Source: CAVRRZ01 sp963723745 (GTDB lineage: Bacteria > Actinomycetota > Actinomycetes > Mycobacteriales > Geodermatophilaceae). From it: DNA of 64,000 nt. Made by a program: the position numbers and the translations under genes. Below the pieces are notes generated by a model that was not told the DNA's origin, made no database searches, and worked only from the letters and a program-made list of their open reading frames with translations. The stretch lies in the NCBI GenBank assembly GCA_963723745.1, contig CAVRRZ010000005.1, positions 1,488,001 to 1,552,000 on the forward strand. Direction: 5' to 3'. The first letter of the stretch is position 1. Every line of letters begins with the position of its first letter. Positions 57,383 to 64,000 of the stretch are shown here, piece after piece.

Positions 57383-59605
57383 TCACGGACCTGCGGGACG
57401 CCACCACTCGGGGGAACGCTCGGCGAGGAGGTCGGTGAGCAGCTCGTCCCACTGCCCTCCGATCGACTCGGCGTCGTACTGACCGACCGTCCGCAGGGCG
57501 GCGGCGCCCAGCCGGCGGCGGAGGTCCTCGTCCTCGACGAGCCGGCGGAGGCCCTGAGCCAGTCCGTCGACGTCGCCCTCGGGCACGAGCAGCCCGTCCA
57601 CACCCGACGTGATGAGGTCGCTGGGGCCGCGCGGGCAGTCGAAGCTGACGACGGCGAGACCCTTGCTCATCGCCTCGAGCAGCACCATCGGAAAGCCCTC
57701 GAAGCGGGAGCTCAGGACGTAGATCGAGGCCTTGGCCAGCTCCTCACCCATCCGGTTCGCCCGGCCCATGAGCAGGACGTCGTCGGACAGCCCGAGGTCG
57801 GCGATCATGCGCTGCAGCCGACGGCGCTGCGGTCCGGACCCGTAGATGCGCAGGGTCCATTCCGGGCGCTCGCGGACGACCTGCTGGAACGCGGGGATCA
57901 GCCGGTCGAACCCCTTCTGGTTGGTCAGCCGGCCCGCCGCGACGACGATCCTGCTGGCCGGATCCGCGCATCCACCCGTCAGCTGGCCGCTGGAGTTCGG
58001 GATCCGGACGACGCGCGTGCCGCTACCGGCGAGAACGCGCGAGTAGTCCTCGAGGTCACCCCGCGTCAGGACGGAGAGAGCGTCCAGGTTGCGGTACTCC
58101 CGGTGCATGGCCTCGGCCAGGATCGGCCGGTACTGGGAGAAGTTCATGTGGTCCTGGCCGACGGTGATGACGTCCGGTGCCGCGAGCTGCGCGATGAGCA
58201 GGTTCAGCGACGGTCGCGTCGCCGTGAGGATCCCGCCCTGCAGCCTGCGGAGATGGCGCACCAGCTGCACGTCCGTCCAGAGGGAGCACCTGGCGAAGCT
58301 CGCGTCGGCCTCGTGAACCAGCAGACTGGGCATCCGCGCGAGCCGGTCGCGGAGCCACCGGAGCGGCCGGGCCGGCCGGCCGGCGTCCGTGCGGTCGTCC
58401 AAGGCCACGAGGGTGACGCCCGGCGGCACGTCGAAGAACGGTTCCGTGCGCTCACGGATCTGGCTGACGATCGCGACCTCGTGGTCCCGACGGAGGTGAG
58501 CGGCCTGGTTGAAGACGGTGCGGATCGTCCCGCCCATGCCGAACCCGTGCAGCACGAGGATCGAGACTCGAGGACGCCCGCCGACCACGGCCGGGAACGG
58601 CCGGCGGCTCGGCAGGCGCCGGATCACCGTTCGGGCCACGACCAGGGCGAGCCTGCGGACAACGTGGACGACGGCGCGCTCGACGCTCTTCCCGGGCGCG
58701 CCCCCGGACGGCGCCGGCGCCCGGGCGGACGGTGCGCCGGTCGGACTCGGCTGCACCGGTTTGGACCGGACAGACAGGTTGTTGTGGAGGGTGAAGTAGG
58801 GCCGGAGCGACCGGACGCCGCCCCGGGAGGGAACGTCCCGGGCGGGGTACGCGATGGCGCTCTTCTTGTCCGTCACGCCGTCCAGGTGCCGGCCGACGCG
58901 CAACGTGCCGAGCGTCTCGCTGCGCACGGACAGGTCCCAGAACTCGCCGTCTGGAACGGTCGAGTCGGCCAGCGCGGCGAGGAGCAGCCGGGCACGGACG
59001 GCGCGGCCCTCGATCACGGCCGGCGCCTCGACCTGCACCGTGCGTTCACGGCTGGCCGCCACGAGGAAGGCGGGCTCGGACGGGGGCGGAAGGGCGACGC
59101 GGTGGTCCAGGACCGCCTCGAGGACGACCGCGTCCTCCTCCACGAACACGCGCTGCACCTCGGCATGCGGCGGGAAGGGGTCGACGGCCACGGTCAACCT
59201 CCCGGCGCGGGACGTGCGCAGCCGCACCCGGATCAGGTCGTCGCCCCGCCGCAGTACCACCGACGGAACGGAGGCCGTATCCATCGCCGGCTCCACCTGC
59301 CAGGACACGCCGCCCGCCGCCCCCGGATCGACGCGGAGGTCCCACGTCGTCGTCTCCTCGTCGGGCAGGAGGCGCCGCGTGTCGACCGTGGTGGAGATGC
59401 CCGCCCCGTCCACGGCCAGCTCGAACCGCCGCTCCTCGTCCGCCCCCCGCTTCCCCAGCACGAGCATCGCCGGCGGGGCGGCGGCCTCGGTGGCACGCGG
59501 GGGCACGACCTCGCCGCGCAGGAGGATCCGTTCCCCGTCGACCTCCGCCGCGAGCACCCGCAGGAGTCGCGGGGGCGGGCGCATCGACGTGGCGAACCTG
59601 GTCAT
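57383..59605 (-). CDS. GT4-family glycosyltransferase with long N-terminal accessory region
   Basis: A 740-residue protein. Residues about 1 to 270 hold two beta-rich repeats with similar order (RILLRGEV, WDLRVDPGAAGG, WDLSVRSETLGTLRVG), probably immunoglobulin-like or linker domains. After a low-complexity link, residues about 345 to 740 form a GT-B glycosyltransferase: HGFGMGGTIRTVFNQAAHL, VVAAGRLTNQKGFDRLIPAF, LRIYGSGPQRRRLQRMI and SSRFEGFPMVLLEAMSKGLAVVSFDCP by its landmark FEGFP-x3-LEAM. The catalytic E-x7-E is present. The architecture recalls teichoic-acid glycosyltransferases; the product is unknown. Confidence 0.85.
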   Translation of the reverse strand: MTRFATSMRPPPRLLRVLAAEVDGERILLRGEVVPPRATEAAAPPAMLVLGKRGADEERRFELAVDGAGISTTVDTRRLLPDEETTTWDLRVDPGAAGGVSWQVEPAMDTASVPSVVLRRGDDLIRVRLRTSRAGRLTVAVDPFPPHAEVQRVFVEEDAVVLEAVLDHRVALPPPSEPAFLVAASRERTVQVEAPAVIEGRAVRARLLLAALADSTVPDGEFWDLSVRSETLGTLRVGRHLDGVTDKKSAIAYPARDVPSRGGVRSLRPYFTLHNNLSVRSKPVQPSPTGAPSARAPAPSGGAPGKSVERAVVHVVRRLALVVARTVIRRLPSRRPFPAVVGGRPRVSILVLHGFGMGGTIRTVFNQAAHLRRDHEVAIVSQIRERTEPFFDVPPGVTLVALDDRTDAGRPARPLRWLRDRLARMPSLLVHEADASFARCSLWTDVQLVRHLRRLQGGILTATRPSLNLLIAQLAAPDVITVGQDHMNFSQYRPILAEAMHREYRNLDALSVLTRGDLEDYSRVLAGSGTRVVRIPNSSGQLTGGCADPASRIVVAAGRLTNQKGFDRLIPAFQQVVRERPEWTLRIYGSGPQRRRLQRMIADLGLSDDVLLMGRANRMGEELAKASIYVLSSRFEGFPMVLLEAMSKGLAVVSFDCPRGPSDLITSGVDGLLVPEGDVDGLAQGLRRLVEDEDLRRRLGAAALRTVGQYDAESIGGQWDELLTDLLAERSPEWWRPAGP

Positions 59606-59660
59606 CGGCGGACGGCCACCCGCGCGGTCGGGAGAGCAGAGGCATGCGCGGCTTGCCCGG

Positions 59661-59966
59661 TCACGTCCTCGATTCCACCTGCCGGACGGCGCCGAAACGG
59701 CCTTCGTAGGCGTCGAGGTTGGCCTGAAGCGTCCGGATCAGCGAGCGCACCACCGTGGGCGGCAGGTGCACGCGGCTCACGACGTCGGCCCGCACCTCGT
59801 CGGTGTCGGTGCCGTGCTGCACCTGGCAGAGATCGACGCTGAACTCGTGGCCGGAGTGGCTCACCAGCGCCAGGTTCGCGTAGACGCCACGCCGCACGTC
59901 CTCGGGCACGGTCACCCGCACCAGGGGAGGCGAGCCGTCGTGCCCCGTGTCGGCCGGTGTGCTCAT
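59661..59966 (-). CDS. DUF3467 protein
   Basis: A 101-residue soluble protein with the family core VYANLALVSHSGHEFSVDLCQ near residue 30, DEVRADVVSRVHLPP and a C-terminal helix TVVRSLIRTLQANLDAYEGRFG (start TVVRSL). Small proteins of this family occur widely but have no established role. The ATG at 59966 is the first start after a Pro/Arg-rich, clearly non-coding extension. It is placed inside a surface-glycan locus, divergent from the CDP-alcohol transferase gene. Confidence 0.82.
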   Translation of the reverse strand: MSTPADTGHDGSPPLVRVTVPEDVRRGVYANLALVSHSGHEFSVDLCQVQHGTDTDEVRADVVSRVHLPPTVVRSLIRTLQANLDAYEGRFGAVRQVESRT

Positions 59967-60074
59967 CGTCGCCGCTCCCGTCGCTGTTGCCGGTGCGGCG
60001 ACCATAGGGCCAGGTGCGGGCGCCCGTCCCCGTTCGCGGCGCCGGCATCCGCTCACGCAGCCGCCGGGGGGCGC

Positions 60075-60080
60075 CACAAT
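60075..60080 (+). promoter_or_regulatory. -10-like hexamer CACAAT of the CDP-alcohol transferase gene
   Basis: CACAAT ends 7 bases before the GTG at 60088; no ribosome site is visible, so the mRNA is probably leaderless. Confidence 0.35.
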
Positions 60081-60087
60081 CCACGCC

Positions 60088-61209
60088 GTGACGGTCGAGA
60101 CAGCAACTTCCCGGCCCGCGGGCGGGACAGGCCAGCGGTTCACGCTCGACGACGTCCGCAAGACCTACAAGCGCAAGGACGCCTGGTGGACGGTCCTGCT
60201 CGTCGACCCGCTCGCCAGCCGGCTGGTCCTGCCGATCGCGAACCGCACGAACATCACGCCCAACCAGGTCACGATCGCGTCCTTCGTCGTCGGACTGCTG
60301 GCCGCGACCGCCTTCTCCCGGGGCGACCACTCGTGGCTGGTCGTCGGCGCACTGCTCTACCACCTGAGCTTCGTGCTCGACTGTGTCGACGGGAAACTCG
60401 CGCGGCTCAAGCGGACCGGGTCCGTCTTCGGCATGTGGCTGGACTTCACGTTCGATCGGTACCGGGTCTGGATCTGCGCCGCCGCGCTCGCGTACGGGCA
60501 GTTCGAGCGCACCGGTGACGTTCTCTTCGTCTGGCTCGCACTGCTCGTGACGTTCCTCGACATGGTGCGCTACCTGGACGTCTTCCAGGTGCCCAAGGTG
60601 CGCCGAGAGATGACGAAGCGGCTGCGCGCGGCGTCCCGCGACGCCCGGGCACGGGACAGACTCCTGGGCAGGACGTACGTCGTGCCCGAGGGCCTGCAGG
60701 TGCGCTACGTCGCGTATGACGGCGCTCGCGACGCCGGCTACCACCCGGTCCCCGGGACGATGGTCGGCGACCCGGCGCTGTACGACAAGCACGAGCGGGC
60801 CGCCGACCTGCACCGCGAGTTCTTCGCCCGCTTCGGCTGGTGGGCGGGGCTGCGCGACGCGGTCGTGCGCCACCGGGTGCGTCCACACCTGTTCAGCGGC
60901 ATCGAGTACCAGATGTTCATCTTCATCCTCGGGCCGCTGTTCGACGCGGTGGTCCCGTTCATCCTGGTCAGTGCCGTCCTGCTGCTGTTGTTCGAGGCCG
61001 CCCTGGTCTACAAACTCACGCTCAGCGGCAGGGACTTCGCGCGGGAGATGCGCCGCCTGGCGCCGGCCACTGCCGCCGCCCAGGTCACCGACACCGCGAC
61101 GGCCGCCGGGACGCCCGGAGCCGAACACGCCGCCGACGAGCCCGTCGGCGTCGGGGACACCGGGCCGGGCGAGGCGGGCGACGGAGCCGACGGGACCGTC
61201 GCGCGCTAG
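60088..61209 (+). CDS. CDP-alcohol phosphatidyltransferase family membrane protein
   Basis: A 373-residue enzyme. The complete family signature lies near residue 96: D-x2-D-G-x2-A-R-x8-G-x3-D-x3-D, here DCVDGKLARLK followed by GMWLDFTFD. The N-terminal TNITPNQVTIASFVVGLLAA and several helices form the membrane core. A 110-residue insertion of hydrophilic character separates the early helices from a late hydrophobic pair (residues 280 to 315), and the C-terminal 45 residues are Ala/Gly/Asp-rich. It transfers a phospho-alcohol from a CDP donor to a lipid or polyol; in this locus a phosphodiester-containing glycan is plausible. Confidence 0.9.
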   Translation: MTVETATSRPAGGTGQRFTLDDVRKTYKRKDAWWTVLLVDPLASRLVLPIANRTNITPNQVTIASFVVGLLAATAFSRGDHSWLVVGALLYHLSFVLDCVDGKLARLKRTGSVFGMWLDFTFDRYRVWICAAALAYGQFERTGDVLFVWLALLVTFLDMVRYLDVFQVPKVRREMTKRLRAASRDARARDRLLGRTYVVPEGLQVRYVAYDGARDAGYHPVPGTMVGDPALYDKHERAADLHREFFARFGWWAGLRDAVVRHRVRPHLFSGIEYQMFIFILGPLFDAVVPFILVSAVLLLLFEAALVYKLTLSGRDFAREMRRLAPATAAAQVTDTATAAGTPGAEHAADEPVGVGDTGPGEAGDGADGTVAR

Positions 61210-61219
61210 CGGCGGCGGC

Positions 61220-61981
61220 TCACTCGGCGCCGGCGTAGGCCGCGATCACGCTCTCCGCGTCGCCCTGCGCCCGGATCCGGCCCTGGTCGACCCACACCGC
61301 CCGGTTGCAGGTCTCGGCGATGACGTCGAGGTTGTGGCTGACGAGGAACACCGTCCCGGCCTGCTCCCGCAGCTCCTGCATCCGTTGCCGGCTCCGCCGC
61401 CGGAACTCCCTGTCCCCGGTCGCGAGTGCCTCGTCGACGAGGAGGACCTCGTGCGTCTTGGCGGCGGCGATCGCGAACCGGAGCCGCGCGGCCATGCCGG
61501 ACGAGTAGGTGCGCATCGGCAGCTCGATGAAGTCGCCGATACCGGAGAATTCCACGATCTCGTCGTACTTGCGGCGCACCTCCTCGGGGGTCATGCCCAT
61601 GGCCAGGCAGCCGAGCTGGACGTTCCGCTCCCCCGTCAGGTCCATGACGAGGGCCGCGTTCACACCCAGGAGCGAGGGCTGACCCTCGGTGAACACCTGC
61701 CCGCGGTCCGGGGGCAGCAGGCCCGCCACGGCCCGCAGCAACGTGCTCTTGCCCGAGCCGTTCCGGCCGATCACGCCGATCGCGTCCCCCCGCCGCGCGA
61801 TCAGGCTCACTCCGCGGACGGCGTGGATCTCCCGGACGATGGGCCGTCGTTGCCGTCGCAGCATGCGCAGGAGAGCGTTCGTGGCGCTCCCCTTGTCGCC
61901 GCTGCCGTGGACCCGGTAGACGACGTGGAGATCCTCGACGACGACGGTCGGGGCCGCGCCGCCGCCGTCAGCCACGGCCAT
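61220..61981 (-). CDS. Polysaccharide/teichoic acid ABC exporter ATPase (Wzt/TagH type)
   Basis: A 253-residue ABC ATPase. It has IGRNGSGKSTLLRAVAGLL near residue 76 (Walker A), YSSGMAARLRFAIAAA (signature), VLLVDEALATGDREF (Walker B) and FLVSHNLDVIAETC (switch His). The NVQLGCLAMGMT segment and the absence of a C-terminal carbohydrate-binding domain are typical of the TagH/RfbB-like class. It overlaps the permease gene by 14 bases and is convergent with the gene at 60088. Confidence 0.92.
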   Translation of the reverse strand: MAVADGGGAAPTVVVEDLHVVYRVHGSGDKGSATNALLRMLRRQRRPIVREIHAVRGVSLIARRGDAIGVIGRNGSGKSTLLRAVAGLLPPDRGQVFTEGQPSLLGVNAALVMDLTGERNVQLGCLAMGMTPEEVRRKYDEIVEFSGIGDFIELPMRTYSSGMAARLRFAIAAAKTHEVLLVDEALATGDREFRRRSRQRMQELREQAGTVFLVSHNLDVIAETCNRAVWVDQGRIRAQGDAESVIAAYAGAE

Positions 61982-62882
61982 ACCGGGTCTCCGCGCGCCA
62001 GAAGAAGACGAAGCCGACCAGGGCGGCGACGACGGCCCAGCCCACCGCCAGCGGCCACGCGTACGGCAGCGGCTCGTGCTCGGAGAGCAGCGCGGTGCGG
62101 ACCAGGTCGATGTAGATCGCGGCCGGGTTGACCTGCAGGAGCACGCGGACCACGTCGGGCACGTCCCGGGTGAACACCGTGATGCTGAAGAAGACCCCCG
62201 AGGTGTAGAGCCACGTGCGCAGGACGAACGGCAGGACCTGGTCGATGTCGGGCGCCCGCGCCACCAGCCGGGCGACGGCGAGGGTCACCCCCGCGTTGAA
62301 CACGCACTGCAGGGCCACCGCGACGGGGACGAGCAACCAGGCGGCGGTGACCGGTTCACCGGTGAGCAGCACGGCCCCGGCGAGCACGACCAGCGCGCCG
62401 GCGAGCTGCTGGAGCTCCGCGAGGGTGTAGGCCAGCGGCAGCGTCGCACGCGGGAAGTGCAGCGCCCGGATGAGGCCGAGGTTGCCCGAGACGGAGTCCG
62501 CGCCGTGCCGCACGGACCGCTGCGTGAAGGTGAAGATGAAGACGCCGATCACCAGGAACGCGACGAAGTTGTCCACACCGCGGCTGGTGTTCAGGAGCAC
62601 GCCGAACAGCAGGAGGTAGACGGCCGCGTTCAGCAGCGGCGTGAGCAGCTGCCACACCTGCCCCAGTCGGGCCGAGGTGTAGAGCGTGGCCACACGCGCG
62701 TTGGCGAACGCCACCAGGAAGTGCCGGCGGGCCCACAGCAGACGCAGGTACTGGCGCAGTCCCGGCCGGGCGGAGCTGGAGATCAGGCCGTGGCGCCCGG
62801 CGAGCACGCTGCTCCACCCGGGCGGCAGCGCGTCGAGGTCGTCGGCCGGCGCCGTCGGGTCCTGGTCGCGGAACGGGGACAT
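61968..62882 (-). CDS. Polysaccharide/teichoic acid ABC exporter permease (Wzm/TagG type)
   Basis: A 304-residue permease of the ABC-2 family with six hydrophobic segments. It starts with a soluble stretch of 50 residues, then LLWARRHFLVAFANARVATLYTSARLGQVWQLLTPLLNA (landmark LGQVWQLLTPLL), which is the family entry motif, and GVFFSITVFTRDVPDVVRVLLQVNPAAIYID (landmark VNPAAIYID) before the last helix. With the ATPase encoded at 61220 it would export a lipid-linked surface glycan. The ATG at 62882 is the first in the conserved region, 5 bases after the GT2 gene. Confidence 0.92.
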   Translation of the reverse strand: MSPFRDQDPTAPADDLDALPPGWSSVLAGRHGLISSSARPGLRQYLRLLWARRHFLVAFANARVATLYTSARLGQVWQLLTPLLNAAVYLLLFGVLLNTSRGVDNFVAFLVIGVFIFTFTQRSVRHGADSVSGNLGLIRALHFPRATLPLAYTLAELQQLAGALVVLAGAVLLTGEPVTAAWLLVPVAVALQCVFNAGVTLAVARLVARAPDIDQVLPFVLRTWLYTSGVFFSITVFTRDVPDVVRVLLQVNPAAIYIDLVRTALLSEHEPLPYAWPLAVGWAVVAALVGFVFFWRAETRYGRG

Positions 62883-62887
62883 CGCGG

Positions 62888-63751
62888 TCAGATCACCGGC
62901 GGCCGGCCGGCAAGGGTCATCCGCCAGACGGTGCGCCAGCGCAGCGTCCGGCGGCCACCGGTCGGGGCGCGGAAACCCTCGCCGAAGCCGCGCAGGGCCT
63001 GCGCCCTGGCGGCGGCGTCCGGAGCGCGCGCCAGCGTGAGCACGGCCCACGTGGCGAGGTAGGCGGCCGCCACGGGAACAGGCAGATGCCGCCGGGCGAG
63101 CAGCACCCGATTGCGCGAGGTGTACCGGTAGAAGCCGGCGTGGCGCTGCGGGGCGACGGCGGGGTGGTGGACGACGACGTCCCCGGCGTACCGCACCCGG
63201 AAGCCCGTGTCCCACACCCGCCAGGCCAGGTCGATCCCCTCGTGGGCGTAGTAGAAGCCGTCGGGCCAGCCGCCCACCTGCTCGAACAGGTCCCGCCGGA
63301 CGGCCACGACCGCCTCGCAGACCGCGCAGACGTCGCTGCTGCGCCCCGGGTCCCCGACCCGCAACCGGGGCACCCACTGCCGCGGCGTCGGCCGGCCGCC
63401 GGGGTCGGCGAACCGCGGCTGCACCATCCCCAGCGAGGGGTCGGCGGCGAACAGGCCGGCGAGGCGGGCGAGCACGTCGTCGGTGGGGAGCACCGCGTCG
63501 TCGTCCACGAACACCAGCAGATCGCCCTGCACGGAGGACACCCCGCTGTTGCGGCCCGCAGGGATGCCGACGTTGTCGGGGAGGGCGATCCCCTTGACGC
63601 CCGGTGGCAGGCGGGTGGGCGACCACCCGTTCCCGACGACGACGACGTCCAGCTCGACCTCGCGCTGGGCGAGCACCGACTCCACGGCCCGACGGAGTTC
63701 CTCCGGTCGGTCGCCCTGGGTGAGGACGACGCAGCCGAACGCCGGCGTCAT
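62888..63751 (-). CDS. GT2-family glycosyltransferase
   Basis: A 287-residue GT-A glycosyltransferase with CVVLTQGDRPEELRRAVESVLAQ (landmarks TQGDRPEEL), NVGIPAGRNSG, the metal-binding FVDDDAVLP near residue 83, and GWPDGFYYAHEGIDLAWRVWDTGFRVRY (landmark YAHEGIDLAWR, the ED-type catalytic base region). It is of the rhamnosyl/galactofuranosyl-like class and probably adds a sugar to the exported glycan. The ATG overlaps the next upstream gene (CGATGA). Confidence 0.9.
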   Translation of the reverse strand: MTPAFGCVVLTQGDRPEELRRAVESVLAQREVELDVVVVGNGWSPTRLPPGVKGIALPDNVGIPAGRNSGVSSVQGDLLVFVDDDAVLPTDDVLARLAGLFAADPSLGMVQPRFADPGGRPTPRQWVPRLRVGDPGRSSDVCAVCEAVVAVRRDLFEQVGGWPDGFYYAHEGIDLAWRVWDTGFRVRYAGDVVVHHPAVAPQRHAGFYRYTSRNRVLLARRHLPVPVAAAYLATWAVLTLARAPDAAARAQALRGFGEGFRAPTGGRRTLRWRTVWRMTLAGRPPVI

Positions 63752-64000
63752 CGCAGCTTGTCCGAGCGCAGGATGCTGAGCAGGTGCCCGCCCGCGACCA
63801 CGACGGCGACGGGCACCAGCACGAGGAGCAGCAATCGGCTGCCCGCCATGTCGTCGGTCAGCCCGTCCACGACCCCGGCGAGCACGGCGAGCACGCTGAA
63901 CTCCTGCGCCAGCAGGGCCCGGTTGAACGGGACGACGCGCAGCGCCCGCCGGACCGTGCCGAGGGCACCGCGCGGGCCGCTCGGCCCCCGGTCGGCCAGC
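63748..64000 (-). CDS. C-terminal part of a membrane-associated protein, unknown function
   Basis: The last 83 codons of a gene whose start lies beyond the right edge. The fragment reads GALGTVRRALRVVPFNRALL, then LAQEFSVLAVLAGVVDGLTDDMAG (start LAQEF), one hydrophobic helix LLLLVLVPVAVVVAGGHLL and a short basic end SILRSDKLR. It overlaps the GT2 start by 4 bases, so it belongs to the same glycan operon. The family cannot be named from this piece. Confidence 0.65.
   Translation of the reverse strand, partial: LADRGPSGPRGALGTVRRALRVVPFNRALLAQEFSVLAVLAGVVDGLTDDMAGSRLLLLVLVPVAVVVAGGHLLSILRSDKLR

Noticed and set aside
1..64000. tRNA or rRNA genes
   Set aside because: I looked for GTTCGAATCC-type T-arms and paired acceptor ends in the intergenic gaps and found none; nearly all TTCGA matches are inside coding regions. 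A covariance-model search would be decisive.

Overview
This 64 kb window is chromosomal DNA from a high-GC actinobacterium. GTG starts are common, many operon junctions are 4-base GTGA or ATGA overlaps, and several starts have a -10-like hexamer only 6 to 9 bases upstream with no Shine-Dalgarno site (leaderless-type starts). Gene content and order resemble Mycobacterium/Streptomyces core neighbourhoods (pnp-pmm-upp-add-deoA-cdd; trpS-YihY; folD-DUF3017-mdh-icd; purH-purN-DUF6350-DUF5336-sucD-sucC; M23 peptidase-pcrA). The style fits Geodermatophilaceae (Blastococcus/Geodermatophilus/Modestobacter) best, but that family call is an inference. I saw no rRNA, tRNA, CRISPR array, prophage or complete insertion sequence.

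Layout. 1-12.1 kb: the end of a GCS2 ligase gene, then purine nucleoside phosphorylase, an SDR epimerase/dehydrogenase, a phosphohexomutase, a membrane acyltransferase, an oxidoreductase, uracil phosphoribosyltransferase, a tiny secreted repeat protein, deoxyribose-phosphate aldolase, a two-gene ALDH16-like aldehyde dehydrogenase and an acidic protein of unknown function. 12.1-24.1 kb, minus strand: a DEAD-box RNA helicase, adenosine deaminase, a drug-type ABC exporter, then thymidine phosphorylase, cytidine deaminase and a complete BMP-type nucleoside ABC importer. Together with the first block this is a full nucleoside uptake and salvage route: import, deamination, phosphorolysis, pentose-phosphate isomerisation, aldol cleavage to acetaldehyde, and aldehyde oxidation.

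24.3-41 kb: D-Ala-D-Ala carboxypeptidase, YihY-family membrane protein, 2'-5' RNA ligase-like protein, trpS, aromatic aminotransferase, galE, CNNM/CBS membrane protein, secreted CAP protein, icd-mdh-DUF3017-folD, a membrane protein, a GT1 glycosyltransferase, and a DUF222-HNH gene bracketed by 28-bp direct repeats and followed by a large imperfect palindrome. 40.7-55.7 kb: pentapeptide-repeat protein, purH-purN, DUF6350, DUF5336, sucD-sucC (both broken by single-base insertions as written), secreted CocE-type hydrolase, free-standing B12-binding protein, membrane protein, lipase, M23 peptidase and pcrA.

55.8-64 kb: a surface-glycan locus with two methyltransferases, a long GT4 glycosyltransferase, DUF3467, a CDP-alcohol phosphatidyltransferase, a Wzt/Wzm-type ABC exporter, a GT2 glycosyltransferase and the end of a further gene.

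The signals most worth following are: an 11-bp-period RTNACG direct repeat shared by three envelope/secretion promoters; the repeat-bracketed HNH cassette with its adjacent near-palindrome; eight single-base insertions confined to sucC and sucD; a split ALDH16; a dispersed 42-bp repeat that supplies the C-terminus of an ABC ATPase; and a 98-residue secreted protein built from RNVGGTGPADG repeats.
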